Shown piece by piece: positions 19,114 through 27,949 of a stretch of DNA of 64,000 bases. A program made the position numbers and the translations under genes. Positions within the stretch are counted from its first letter, which is position 1. Every line of letters starts with the position of its first letter. Source of the DNA: JAXLQL01 sp046331625 (lineage in GTDB: Bacteria; Acidobacteriota; Terriglobia; Bryobacterales; Bryobacteraceae); the NCBI GenBank assembly GCA_046331625.1, contig JAXLQL010000020.1, positions 102,452 through 166,451 of the forward strand, given 5' to 3'. The notes below the pieces were generated by a model. The model was not told the DNA's origin, did no database searches, and saw only the letters and a list, made by a program, of their open reading frames with translations.

Positions 19114-19478
19114 TATGAGCCGAGGGCCGAGGGCAAGCGGGAGTGCGAACTCGGCCGAGCCGCGGTGGGTTCGTTCGGCAAAATCACCGTTGGCGGTTGG
19201 GCATGGTGGCTTCGTTTGGCAGATTCCGGTTTTGGCGGGAGCTGGTGGATTTGGGAGAGGGCGCGATAGAAGACGTGGCGCTGAGTAGTCTATGAGCCGA
19301 GGGCGGAGGGGCAAGAGGGGTCAAGGGGGAGGGCGAACTCGTCCGAGCCGCGGCGGGTTCGTTCGGCAAAATCACCGTTGGCCGGCTGAGCACGGTGGCT
19401 TCGTTTGGCAGATTCGCGTTTTGGCGGAGCTGGTGGATTTGGGAGAGGGCGCGATAGAAGGCGCGGCGGTGAGTGGTC
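19114..19478. repeat. Imperfect tandem duplication (two units, about 177 and 188 bp)
   Basis: Unit 1 (19114-19290) and unit 2 (19291-19478) both begin TATGAGCCGAGGGC and share TTCGTTCGGCAAAATCACCG, GTGGCTTCGTTTGGCAGATT and GAGAGGGCGCGATAGAAG in the same order. Small indels separate them. The duplication covers the 3' end of the GPRT-motif gene and the DNA after it. Confidence 0.85.
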
Positions 19479-19882
19479 TCGTAGCGGGAGAGGGCGTCGA
19501 GTTCGCCGGAGGCGGCGAATTGGGTGGCGGCGTGGCCGAGGGTATGGAGCGGGTCGGTGTCAGGCGACTCGGAGCAGAGTTCGTTGAGGCGGTTGGCTTC
19601 GATTTGTTGGGCGCGCTGCATTTGCCAAGCGGAGGTGACCATGAGATCGAGTGTGGCGGCTTGGGCAGGGGTGGCGGGGCGGAGATCAGCGAAAAAGGAC
19701 TGGTGGAATTGGGTGAATTCTGCGGGGTCGCCGTCAAGGGTGGGGATGTTGGCGGGATTGGCGCGGAGGCCGTGTTTGCGGGAGTTTTGGGCAGAGCGGG
19801 CTTTGCCGGAAGAGGTACGGGGTCCAGTGGAACGGGCGGCGTTACGGCGGTTGGCTTCGAGTTTGCGCTGGGAAATCGGCAC
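19184..19882 (-). CDS. Hypothetical protein with N-terminal GPRT/KHGLRA motif
   Basis: A 232-residue protein of unknown function. The start is a GTG at 19882 preceded by a strong AGGAGG site. The N-terminus ANRRNAARSTGPRTSSGKAR, continuing to SRKHGLRA, is a conserved block seen in many uncharacterised acidobacterial and planctomycete proteins. A helical middle follows (WQMQRAQQIEANRLNELC). The C-terminus is low-complexity, Pro/Ser-rich, with repeated LPNEAT-like words; it runs through the tandem duplication, and the second copy is read in a shifted frame. No catalytic motif is visible. Gene call firm, function unknown. Confidence 0.65.
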   Translation of the reverse strand: MPISQRKLEANRRNAARSTGPRTSSGKARSAQNSRKHGLRANPANIPTLDGDPAEFTQFHQSFFADLRPATPAQAATLDLMVTSAWQMQRAQQIEANRLNELCSESPDTDPLHTLGHAATQFAASGELDALSRYETTHRRAFYRALSQIHQLRQNANLPNEATVLSRPTVILPNEPAAARTSSPSPLTPLAPPPSAHRLLSATSSIAPSPKSTSSRQNRNLPNEATMPNRQR

Positions 19883-20115
19883 GGCTCCTCCTATATTTAG
19901 GATCTCATGTCGGTCCAAGGAAATGGGCGGGGTACGGAGGAGATATGCGCAGCAAGTGGTGCGAAATGAATAGGATGGGGCTGGCCGAAAAAAGTTTGAA
20001 TTTCGCGAACCGGCCGAACCGAGTCTCCGGGCAGGCGGGCACAGAACACGGTGTTGATTCGCCACTTCGTCATCCTTGCACAGAGGCCTGGGGGACAGCT
20101 TGTGCCCGGACTAGC

Positions 20116-20647
20116 TCAGCAGCGGCCTTTCCGCTCACCCTGTTTCTCCCCTTCGGCGAACTTGTCCCGCAACAGCGGACCAATCACCGTGTTGTTCATC
20201 AGATCCTGCATCGTCACGCCGCCGGCCCTTCATCCGGGCAATCTTCACCAACGCCTTCGAGATTACCAGCTCTTGGTCAGCGCTCCTGGTCAGCAGCGCG
20301 AGCATGTTGTCCTCCACGTCAGGTGCCGACAGTAGTTCCTCGTCGTTGAGGTCTCGAGCGCCGACAATGTCGAATTCGAAGCCCTTCATCCGGCCCGGTC
20401 CTCGATCTGGAGGTACTTGACGCACATCTTAGCGAGGGAGCTTCGCTTCATTCTGGCTGTCGATCTCCAGGTAGGCAATCTCGCAATGCACGGTTTCCGC
20501 CAACAGGTCAGACCGTTTGTTCTGCACCCTCGGAAGCTCGACATTGTGCCAATGAGCGACACCTCCGCGGAACAGCCTCGGGAAGAGTAGACTCGTCCGG
20601 CGGCCCAGCAGCAGCTTGGCTGCGACATCGTAGTCTTGCGCCATCAC
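20116..20647 (-). pseudogene. Decayed Rpn/PD-(D/E)XK-family nuclease or transposase-like gene
   Basis: Three frames must be joined to recover a protein like the Rpn/YhgA group (recombination-promoting nucleases). From 20647: MAQDYDVAAKLLLGRR and HNVELPRVQNKRSDLLAET, where the usual E-x-Q core region follows (CEIAYLEIDSQNEAKLPR, then a stop). Then, from about 20460, VKYLQIEDR. From about 20425: FEFDIVGARDLNDEELL and VEDNMLALLTRSADQELVI. Last, in a third frame: TMQDLMNNTVIGPLLRDKF up to a stop at 20116. The order matches the family, but a middle stretch is missing and at least two frameshifts are present, so the gene is dead. Confidence 0.7.
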
Positions 20648-20844
20648 TGATACAGTGCGGCGAGGGAAGGGAGATTCTCAGGCGAAGAGACGGACGACCA
20701 AGAAAAAGGGGGCGGGATGCCCAATTTCCCGCCCCTGCCGGCCACACAGCAACCGGCTCATATCTGTTAGGCGCAATACAGAGCCGGCGGCAGACATTAA
20801 GTCCGCGTTCATGCAAGCGGGGAGGGAGGTGCTCGGGAGGGAGC

Positions 20845-23046
20845 CTATTCGGGTCGCGTGACGATCACGAAGGCCCCGAATTCGGGCAGGGTGTGCTTGG
20901 GGATGTTCGGGACGTTGCCTTGCGGCATGGCGATGTCGCGCGCGCCCATCGGGATGGTGACAGCGCCGCCGCGGTAGACTCCGCTCACCACCGGCGGACC
21001 CACGATGTTCTGCGCGTCGCGCACCTCGAATGACTTGCCGGGCTTCACGATATTCGAGAGGTCGATGTCGATCTGGCCCTTCATGTCCCAGTTGTAAACG
21101 GCGAGATGAGCGCGGCCTTCTTCGTAGCGGTTGGGTCGCAGGAACGTCCACACGCCCTTCGGGCGCGATGCGATCAGCTTGCTCGTGCGGTCACCGCCCG
21201 AGCCTCTCTTCCAGCCGTCGAATCCGGTGGTTCCGCCCGGGCGTACGGCGAACAGTTCGTTGCCGTAATAGGTGTTGTTGTCGATCGTGTAGTTCTTCGG
21301 ATCCTGGGCCTGCGCCAGGTTCATGTACACTTGCGCGGCGGTCGAGTAGAAGACGTTCCCCGTGAACGTGAGGTCCTTCCAGAACGACATCTCCATGCTG
21401 AACTGCCCGCCGATCCAGTAGTTGTTCCGCACCGTCGCCTTGCCGTTCGGACCTTCGCCGAAGCCCCACCCGATGCGCGAGTAACCGTTGCCTTCGGAAG
21501 GCGTGTGGTAGGTGTAGTTGTCCTCCACCGTGATGCGGTCGATGTTCGGACCGCCCAGTCCGAACAGAATATTGTCCACGCGCCCGTTCGACGCGTTCAG
21601 CAGCCCGTTGTTGAACAGGATGTTGCCGCGCAGGTCAAAGCCTTTCACGTACGCCGCGCTCGATCCATAGGCCTGAATGCCGATCTGGAATTGGTTGAAG
21701 ATGATGTTGTCGTGGATCAGCTTGGTGCCGTCGAGATTCTGCGTGTAGATGCCGTGGCCGTGCCCTCGGTCTTGCCCTGAGTAGCCGATGTTGTAGATGA
21801 TGCACCCGTAGACCTCGGCGCCGATGGCCGGGGTCCAGAGCCCGATCCCGAGCGTGTTGTCGTGGATCGTGACGTTGATGATCTTCGAGTAAGGCGCGAA
21901 CACGTCGATCGACGTGGTGCCGCCGTCTTTCAGCCGGTCAGTGAATCCGTCATTGCGGACCTCGAAGCCTTCATACCACGCGTACTCGCCTTGCACGAGC
22001 AGCCCAGGCTGAATCACCACGCGCTCGCCTGCCGCCGCGCGCACGCGGATCGGCCGGCCCGGAGCGCCCTTCAACTTGCTTTCGAAACGGTCAGTGGTTG
22101 TGCCGGTGGCGTAGTTGCCGCCGAGCAGCCAGATGGTGTCTCCGGGCTTCAGCGCGGCCGGATGCGCGAGCGCCGCCTTGAGCGTCCACGGCTTCTGCCG
22201 CGAGCCGTCGCCGACTTCCGTTGCGCCCGGCGATACGTAGAACTCGGCGCCCTTTGCCGCTGCCTGTACCGCCATCACCGCCGTCAGTTGCGAGATCTGT
22301 CCGGCAATCTGCAAGCGCACCGGAAGATACCCGGACCCGGAACTCTCCGGCACCTTGCCATTGATCTGGTAGACGCCATATGCACCGGGCATCAACCCCG
22401 CGAAGCCGACCTCGGCCGGCTGGTCGCCGATCGAGAGTTCCACCGTTTCCGCGGAGTAGTTATATGGATTGTCGTCGCTGCCAGTGCCGCCAGCCGCACC
22501 GGTCGCTGCCGCCGGATCCACGCGTCCGCCGCCCAGGGCGAACAACAGAATCGCCTCGCCCGGCTCAGCGGGAGAATCGCCATTGATCGTGCGGCCGTCG
22601 GCGTGATAGGCCATCGCTTCCAGGCGGCCGCCCACCTGCTTCGCGAAAAGCGCGGGAGCAGCGGGAAGCACGTCGACCCAATCCGGATCGGACACGCCGC
22701 TCGCGTTGCGCACCGTCACCGCGACTCGCGACGCGGTCAGCTCGAAGGGAAGCTGCGCTTCGATCTGCCCTGGCGAAACCGCGAACACCGGAGCGATCCG
22801 CTTCTCAGCGCCATCGGTGACTTCCACAGAAGCGCCGCCCAGCCCATCGAACGACGGCGCCTCGCGCGACGCCGCGCCGTTCGAGAAGCCGGATCCATCG
22901 ATGCGAATCCGCGACCCCGCGGCCACAGCGCGCGTCTGCGCGGCTGCGTCGGTTACGCCACCGGCCGGGAGCACCGGCGCCTCCGCCCACGAACCCGGCA
23001 AAATCGAAAGCGCAAAAAGCGCCGGCAAAGAGAACCGATCCATCAT
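20845..23046 (-). CDS. Secreted right-handed beta-helix protein with N-terminal TIGR03437-type domain
   Basis: A 733-residue exported protein. The signal peptide (1-21) ends SWAEA. Residues about 25-265 match the Solibacter-type TIGR03437 domain: RIRIDGSGFSNGA, AVSPGQIEAQLPFEL, FALGGGRVDP and YQINGKVPESSGSGYLPVRL. After a linker comes a beta-helix with EFYVSPGATEVGDGSRQKPW and repeated N-rich turns (VTIHDNTLGIGLW, KLIHDNIIFNQFQIGI, GNILFNNGL). This is the fold of pectate-lyase-like carbohydrate-active proteins. No catalytic residues could be assigned, so binding or lyase activity remains open. Separated from the glycosyltransferase operon by a palindromic repeat. Confidence 0.8.
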   Translation of the reverse strand: MMDRFSLPALFALSILPGSWAEAPVLPAGGVTDAAAQTRAVAAGSRIRIDGSGFSNGAASREAPSFDGLGGASVEVTDGAEKRIAPVFAVSPGQIEAQLPFELTASRVAVTVRNASGVSDPDWVDVLPAAPALFAKQVGGRLEAMAYHADGRTINGDSPAEPGEAILLFALGGGRVDPAAATGAAGGTGSDDNPYNYSAETVELSIGDQPAEVGFAGLMPGAYGVYQINGKVPESSGSGYLPVRLQIAGQISQLTAVMAVQAAAKGAEFYVSPGATEVGDGSRQKPWTLKAALAHPAALKPGDTIWLLGGNYATGTTTDRFESKLKGAPGRPIRVRAAAGERVVIQPGLLVQGEYAWYEGFEVRNDGFTDRLKDGGTTSIDVFAPYSKIINVTIHDNTLGIGLWTPAIGAEVYGCIIYNIGYSGQDRGHGHGIYTQNLDGTKLIHDNIIFNQFQIGIQAYGSSAAYVKGFDLRGNILFNNGLLNASNGRVDNILFGLGGPNIDRITVEDNYTYHTPSEGNGYSRIGWGFGEGPNGKATVRNNYWIGGQFSMEMSFWKDLTFTGNVFYSTAAQVYMNLAQAQDPKNYTIDNNTYYGNELFAVRPGGTTGFDGWKRGSGGDRTSKLIASRPKGVWTFLRPNRYEEGRAHLAVYNWDMKGQIDIDLSNIVKPGKSFEVRDAQNIVGPPVVSGVYRGGAVTIPMGARDIAMPQGNVPNIPKHTLPEFGAFVIVTRPE

Positions 23047-23100
23047 CTGCTTAACCCCTGGACGCGGGCTCGAGTTGTGTGGAACAAGCGGCTTCCCGCT

Positions 23101-23139
23101 GTGGGGCAGGCTTTAGCCTGCGCGGGACTTTAGTCCCGC
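23101..23139. repeat. Dispersed palindromic repeat, copy 2 (closest to consensus)
   Basis: GTGGGGCAGGCTTTAGCCTG is followed by CGCGGGACTTTAGTCCCGC. Two adjoining hairpins, GCAGGC/GCCTGC and GCGGGACT/AGTCCCGC. Sits three bases from the stop of the GT4 gene. Confidence 0.85.
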
Positions 23140-23141
23140 CA

Positions 23142-24245
23142 TCAATACACATCCGCCCCACTCACCGTCTCATAGATACTGCAGATCTGCTGCGTGATCG
23201 CATCGGGATCGAACATCTCTCGCACATAGCGATCGAGCCTGCCCCCGATCATCGCCCGCTTCTGCGGCGATTCAAGCAGGAACAGCACCGCTTGCGCCAA
23301 TGACTCAGGCGAAGACGGCGGCACCAGGATCCCGGCGCGCCCGCCATCCAGCACTTCGGGGCACTGCCCCACTGCCGTAGCTACCGACGCCAGGCCCGCC
23401 ATGCCGTATTCGAGCAACGCCAGCGGCAACCCTTCCGACACCGACCCGAGCACGCCCACGTCGCACGCCTTCAGAATCGCCGGCACGTCTTCGCGCAGCC
23501 CGAGCCACGTCACGTTCTTGTCGAGATTCTTTTCTTTGATCAGCGCCTGGATCTGCGCCAAATACTCCGGATCCGGCGCCGTTCCGATGAGCAGCAAGTG
23601 CGAGCTGGGCGACTGTTGCGCCACCAGCGACATCGCGCGGATCAAATTCAAGTGATCCTTCTGCGGCCGGAAATTGGCCACGCAGACGATGCGCTTGCCG
23701 GGCACACCCGGAAGGTCGCCCGCGCCGCCATCCTGCCGCGGAAACGTGACGAAGTTCGGGATGTACCACACACGCTCGGGACGGATGCCGAGCTTCCGCC
23801 GCGCCCATTCGGCCAGCGTTCCGTTCACCGAAAGCACTCCTGCCACACCGCGCGTGGCGAGCCGGTAGATCCACACCGGGCGGTCATTCAGTTCGGCCCG
23901 GCCGTAATGGTCGTGCCAGATCACGCGTGGAAACGGCGGCAGCGCGCTCACCAGCCGTGCGAGAAACAACGCCGACCCGTGGGCATGCAGGATGCTCACG
24001 TTGCGCTCTTGAATGAATGACGACAGCCGCCGGATCGCGCTCGAATCGAAGCGATGCTTGCGTTCGAGCTTGAGCCGCGTCACGTCATCGGCCACCATCG
24101 ACGCGAGTGGGCCCTCGCGCCTGGTACTGCAGAGCGTGACGTCGAAACGATTTCGCGGGAGGCGATTCACGAGATTGACGGCGACACGCTCCGCTCCCCC
24201 GACTTCGAGCGTGTCCACCAGGTGCATTACGCCGACTCTGGCCAT
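23142..24245 (-). CDS. Glycosyltransferase family 4 protein
   Basis: A 367-residue GT-B enzyme that moves a sugar from a nucleotide donor to a growing glycan at the cytoplasmic face of the membrane. The start at 24245 gives ARVGVMHLVDTLEVGGAERV, the usual opening of GT4 enzymes. The C-terminal donor-binding half has RIVCVANFRPQKDHLNLIRA and the E-x7-E motif in SEGLPLALLEYGMAG. It overlaps the preceding GT4 gene by 19 bases and is the last gene of the polysaccharide operon. Sugar specificity is unknown. Confidence 0.9.
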   Translation of the reverse strand: MARVGVMHLVDTLEVGGAERVAVNLVNRLPRNRFDVTLCSTRREGPLASMVADDVTRLKLERKHRFDSSAIRRLSSFIQERNVSILHAHGSALFLARLVSALPPFPRVIWHDHYGRAELNDRPVWIYRLATRGVAGVLSVNGTLAEWARRKLGIRPERVWYIPNFVTFPRQDGGAGDLPGVPGKRIVCVANFRPQKDHLNLIRAMSLVAQQSPSSHLLLIGTAPDPEYLAQIQALIKEKNLDKNVTWLGLREDVPAILKACDVGVLGSVSEGLPLALLEYGMAGLASVATAVGQCPEVLDGGRAGILVPPSSPESLAQAVLFLLESPQKRAMIGGRLDRYVREMFDPDAITQQICSIYETVSGADVY

Positions 24246-25456
24246 GGCTTCTCCGTAGTATTTGCAAACACCGTGCGCCCTTGCGATCCTTCCGACAAAG
24301 CCGGAAAAGCGTCGCGAGGCACGCCCCAGTGGCGAATCATCAGTTCCCGGAGTGCTTCGCGCAGAGCCTCCAGGCAATAGTCGCGTGACCATGCGATGGC
24401 TTTTGCCCGCATGTCCGCATAGCGCTCCGGGTGGAGCGCGATCTCGCCGAGCGCGTCAGCTAGTGAATCCACGTTGCGCGGTTCCACCACGATGCCCCGT
24501 CCTTGCGAGAGCATCTCCGGCACGAATCCGCGGTTGCTGCCGATGCACACCAGCCCGTAGGCCATGCCCTCGGCCAGCGCTTTTGGCCATCCTTCGCTTT
24601 CGGAAACCAGCGTCAGGATATCGGCCTGTTCCAGCGCATCCAAGACTTCGTCGTAGCCAACGCCGCCCGCGAACGTCACCAGATCGGTGACGCCGAGTTC
24701 GGCCGCCAAAATCCGCAGCGACCCCGCCCGCGGACCATCCCCCAGAATCCGCGCCCGCATCTCGATGCCCCGGCTGCGCAGCCGCGCGATCGCCCGCAAC
24801 AGCACATCCACGTTCTTCGCTTCCGAGAGCCGCCCCAGGAACAGCGCTTCGAGCGGACGCCCCGGCTGAACCGATCGCCGCTCCGCCGCGGCGCGGCCGC
24901 GTTCCACCTGGCTCGCCGTCAACACCGATGTGAAGAACGGAATCACGTGCGCGGGCTGATCGGGCCACTTGCCGTACACTGTCACCGGAGCTCCCCACCA
25001 GCGCGAGCTCAAGATCGCCCGCTGCCAGCGCACCGTGGCCGCCTCTTCCATCGCGCCACCCCACTGGCCCGCATACTTGGCGATGCGCCTCCGCGTGAAG
25101 AATGGAGCCATCAGCGCTCCGAGCAACCCGAGATTCCCCGGGCACCGCACGTGAATCGCGTCGCCCTTGCGCAGCGTCATCGCGAGATCCCACACCATCA
25201 AGGGAAGGTTCAACGCGATCCCGGCTTTCGCGGCCAACGATTCGCCGCCCACTTCCCGCTGCGCCTCCACCGAGATATTCATGCGCGTAAACGCGCAATC
25301 CTCGCCCGGCGGAGCCTGCTCGCGCAACGGCGCCGCGATCACCACTTCCTGGAACAGATCCGCCCACAGGTCGATCTCGCGCGCGTAGGGCGCGTACGCC
25401 CAGTAGCGGCCTTGCCAGCGATAGTGCGGTACATGAGAAACGATCACCAGGCGCAT
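24227..25456 (-). CDS. Glycosyltransferase family 4-like protein
   Basis: A 409-residue GT-B enzyme. The N-terminal acceptor domain begins MRLVIVSHVPHYRWQGRYWA. The C-terminal donor domain has LEALFLGRLSEAKNVDVLLR, RILGDGPRAGSLR and ESEGWPKALAEGMAYGLVCI, the E-x7-E region of family 4. It starts one base after the O-antigen ligase stop and overlaps the next GT4 gene, so the three are one transcript. It probably adds one sugar of the exported glycan; which one cannot be told. Confidence 0.88.
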   Translation of the reverse strand: MRLVIVSHVPHYRWQGRYWAYAPYAREIDLWADLFQEVVIAAPLREQAPPGEDCAFTRMNISVEAQREVGGESLAAKAGIALNLPLMVWDLAMTLRKGDAIHVRCPGNLGLLGALMAPFFTRRRIAKYAGQWGGAMEEAATVRWQRAILSSRWWGAPVTVYGKWPDQPAHVIPFFTSVLTASQVERGRAAAERRSVQPGRPLEALFLGRLSEAKNVDVLLRAIARLRSRGIEMRARILGDGPRAGSLRILAAELGVTDLVTFAGGVGYDEVLDALEQADILTLVSESEGWPKALAEGMAYGLVCIGSNRGFVPEMLSQGRGIVVEPRNVDSLADALGEIALHPERYADMRAKAIAWSRDYCLEALREALRELMIRHWGVPRDAFPALSEGSQGRTVFANTTEKPWPESA

Positions 25457-25457
25457 A

Positions 25458-26834
25458 TCAGCGTGCTACCGCCTTTACCCGAGCTTCGCGATAGCGCCAG
25501 ACTCCGGTTTGATGTCCGGCCACCAGCGCCAAGCCGACATAAACGCCCGACAGCATGTCGAGCGCGCTCACCGACATCCCGATCACCATGAATCCCACAA
25601 TCCCGAACATCGGCGCCACCTCGAGCGTCTCGGCCCGGTGATGGTACGTTTGCACCCACGTGAAGCCGAGGAACAGGAACAACAGCGCCAACCCCATCAG
25701 TCCCGTTTCGGCGCCCACATGCAAGTAGAGCGAGTGGAACGGAATGTTCTTGTGGGTGTACTCGACCGATACCTCGCGGCCCTTGCTCGGCCCGTGCCCG
25801 AGCACCGGCGCGGCCATGAACGCCGCCGGGAATCCGAACCATTGCTCGGAACGCCCGGTCGTCTTCGAGGCAAAATCGCGCTCCGGATCGAGCAGCTTGT
25901 CGAACTGCTTGGTGATGATATCGGCGCGGCTGGTGGAAAGCAGCACCAACACCGCCACCGATACCAGAATCACCGCGATCGACAGATTCTTCCGTGACGC
26001 CGCGTCAAAGATGAACGCCAGTACGAGCCCGACGAGCGCGATCGCCCAAGCGCCTTTCGACGTGGAAAGCACCAGCAGTCCCGCCGCCGTCAACCCGAGC
26101 ACGTTTCGCACGAGCGGCTGCTTGTCGAGCAGCAGCCATCGCCCGCCATCGAGCAACGTCAGCATTACCGTCAAAGCGGCCGGAATTCCCAACAGAATCG
26201 GATTTCCCAAGAGCCCTTCTTCGGTGCCTTCGGCCATGCCCAGCCGGTCGCCGTGCGGCAGCAACCCGAGCCCCATGCCGATCACCGTGATCCCCACCGC
26301 CACCAGCGCCGTGCCGAGCAGCGAGCGCCGGTACGAAATCAGATACACGCAAACCGCGCTCATCAACAACTCCACGGCTTTCATGTTCGCCGAATAGTCG
26401 CCGCTGATCAGAATCGAGATCCACCAATAGATGGCCACCGCCACAGACATCGCGATCAAGATCCGGTGCCTGCGCAAGCGCTCGAGATGTTCGGTATCGA
26501 GCATCGCCACCGCCGCCGACGCCACCATCAACGCCAGCGGCGCCGAGAACGGAAAGAAGCTGCCGCGGTTGAACGCGAGCAACGGCACCACGCCGACAAT
26601 CAACGTCGCCGCCCGCAACGGCTCGCGCTGCGCCAGATGGTACAGCACGAACAGCGTCAGCATGCCGATAAAGATCAGCGCCCCGGCTCGAAACTGCCCG
26701 AGCCCCATCATGATCGATTCGGGCACTACGATCAGCGCCACTTGCACGAGCGCGCTCGTCACCAGCTTGGGCTCGCGCAACGTCTGCGTTTGCCCGCGCG
26801 GAATTTGTCCGGGGAAAGGAATCGCGGCGTTCAT
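25458..26834 (-). CDS. O-antigen ligase/polymerase-like membrane protein (Wzy_C family)
   Basis: A 458-residue polytopic protein with about eleven to twelve hydrophobic segments (for example ALIFIGMLTLFVLYHLA, ILIAMSVAVAIYWWISILIS). The large periplasmic loop contains SEQWFGFPAAFMAAPVLGHG and HSLYLHVGAETGLMGLALLF, the R/H-containing pattern of O-antigen ligases and bacterial polysaccharide polymerases. It would join or polymerise lipid-linked sugar units in the periplasm. The neighbours are all glycosyltransferases, which supports a surface-polysaccharide role. Ligase versus polymerase cannot be separated by sequence alone. Confidence 0.85.
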   Translation of the reverse strand: MNAAIPFPGQIPRGQTQTLREPKLVTSALVQVALIVVPESIMMGLGQFRAGALIFIGMLTLFVLYHLAQREPLRAATLIVGVVPLLAFNRGSFFPFSAPLALMVASAAVAMLDTEHLERLRRHRILIAMSVAVAIYWWISILISGDYSANMKAVELLMSAVCVYLISYRRSLLGTALVAVGITVIGMGLGLLPHGDRLGMAEGTEEGLLGNPILLGIPAALTVMLTLLDGGRWLLLDKQPLVRNVLGLTAAGLLVLSTSKGAWAIALVGLVLAFIFDAASRKNLSIAVILVSVAVLVLLSTSRADIITKQFDKLLDPERDFASKTTGRSEQWFGFPAAFMAAPVLGHGPSKGREVSVEYTHKNIPFHSLYLHVGAETGLMGLALLFLFLGFTWVQTYHHRAETLEVAPMFGIVGFMVIGMSVSALDMLSGVYVGLALVAGHQTGVWRYREARVKAVAR

Positions 26835-26863
26835 GGATTCATCGCCTCATGTGTCCTTGAATA

Positions 26864-27949
26864 CTATCGCGCCAGCGCGGCCGCCTCCGGAATCGCGCCC
26901 GCTGGCCTCAATGCGAACATCGGCTTGGCAGCCGGCTCCTCATAACGCGGCGGATTCACGAGGCACTCGAGCGCCCCTGCCGCCACGCCCAGCCCGTGCG
27001 ACGCAAAATGCAATCGCCACGGCCGTACCGCGAACCAAGCCATGTCCCAAAAGAAAAGATATCCGAGATCGCCATAGAACCGGAACCGGTTCGCCATCGA
27101 CGCTCCCGGACGATGCCGCTTCCATATGAAATAGCGGTTCCGCACTTCCATGCGGCCCTTCGCATACGATGCCGGACGCCCGCCCGGCGCCGGATGGTGC
27201 TCGCATCGCGCATCGCCTGAAAACATCACCTGCCACCGCGACTTCACCCGCAGCGACATCTCCACGTCTTCGCCATACGCGTAGCCGTAGAAGAACTCTG
27301 AGAAACGCATCTCGCGGAACACTTCCCGCCGAAACGCGCTCGCTCCGCCCTGCACCACGTCTACCGGCCGAGTCCCGTGAAACGGTTGCAGCAGCCCCGA
27401 TGGCACAGACGATCCACAGTCGTGGAATTGATACGGCTGCACCGATTGCGGAACCAGCCCCAACCGCAGCCGCCATTGCCACCGCCGCGAAATCGGCTTC
27501 GCGATCTCATTGATGATGCATCCGCCCACCGCGCCGATCTTGCCACCGGCATCGGCGGCGAACACATCGTGTATGTGGCGGAAATAACCTTCCCGCGGAA
27601 ACGCGTCATCGTCGAGGAAGAAGATGAACTCGCGCGTCGAGATATCGATCCCCACGTTGCGCTGCAGCGTCAGCCCCTTCGGACTCTCGACATACACCAA
27701 GTCGAACGGAATCCGCCGGTCACCCGCCCAGTTCCGCGCCGCTTCTTCGAGCTCCCGGCCCGGCGACGAATCAACGATCACCACCTCGCCCGGCACATCC
27801 CCCAGCGCCTCCACCTTCTCGAGCAGGAACACCACTTCCTTCGCCCGGCAGTAGGTGGGCACCAGCAGCGAACAGTCATTGAGCGCGCCCGGCACGCTCC
27901 GCTGCGCCGCGATCCGCCATCCCGGAAGTTGCCGCACCGGTTCGTTCAC
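26864..27949 (-). CDS. Glycosyltransferase family 2 protein
   Basis: A 361-residue GT-A enzyme. The GTG start (27949) overlaps the stop of the gene upstream. The fold opens CSLLVPTYCRAKEVVFLLEK. The metal- and nucleotide-binding DxD-type motif is in FIFFLDDDAFPREGYF. A GGASAFRREVF and GYAYGEDVEMSLRVK block forms the acceptor-site E-D region. The C-terminal part has a hydrophobic stretch (YLFFWDMAWFAV) that may hold it at the membrane. It belongs to the polysaccharide operon; the donor sugar is unknown. Confidence 0.9.
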   Translation of the reverse strand: MNEPVRQLPGWRIAAQRSVPGALNDCSLLVPTYCRAKEVVFLLEKVEALGDVPGEVVIVDSSPGRELEEAARNWAGDRRIPFDLVYVESPKGLTLQRNVGIDISTREFIFFLDDDAFPREGYFRHIHDVFAADAGGKIGAVGGCIINEIAKPISRRWQWRLRLGLVPQSVQPYQFHDCGSSVPSGLLQPFHGTRPVDVVQGGASAFRREVFREMRFSEFFYGYAYGEDVEMSLRVKSRWQVMFSGDARCEHHPAPGGRPASYAKGRMEVRNRYFIWKRHRPGASMANRFRFYGDLGYLFFWDMAWFAVRPWRLHFASHGLGVAAGALECLVNPPRYEEPAAKPMFALRPAGAIPEAAALAR

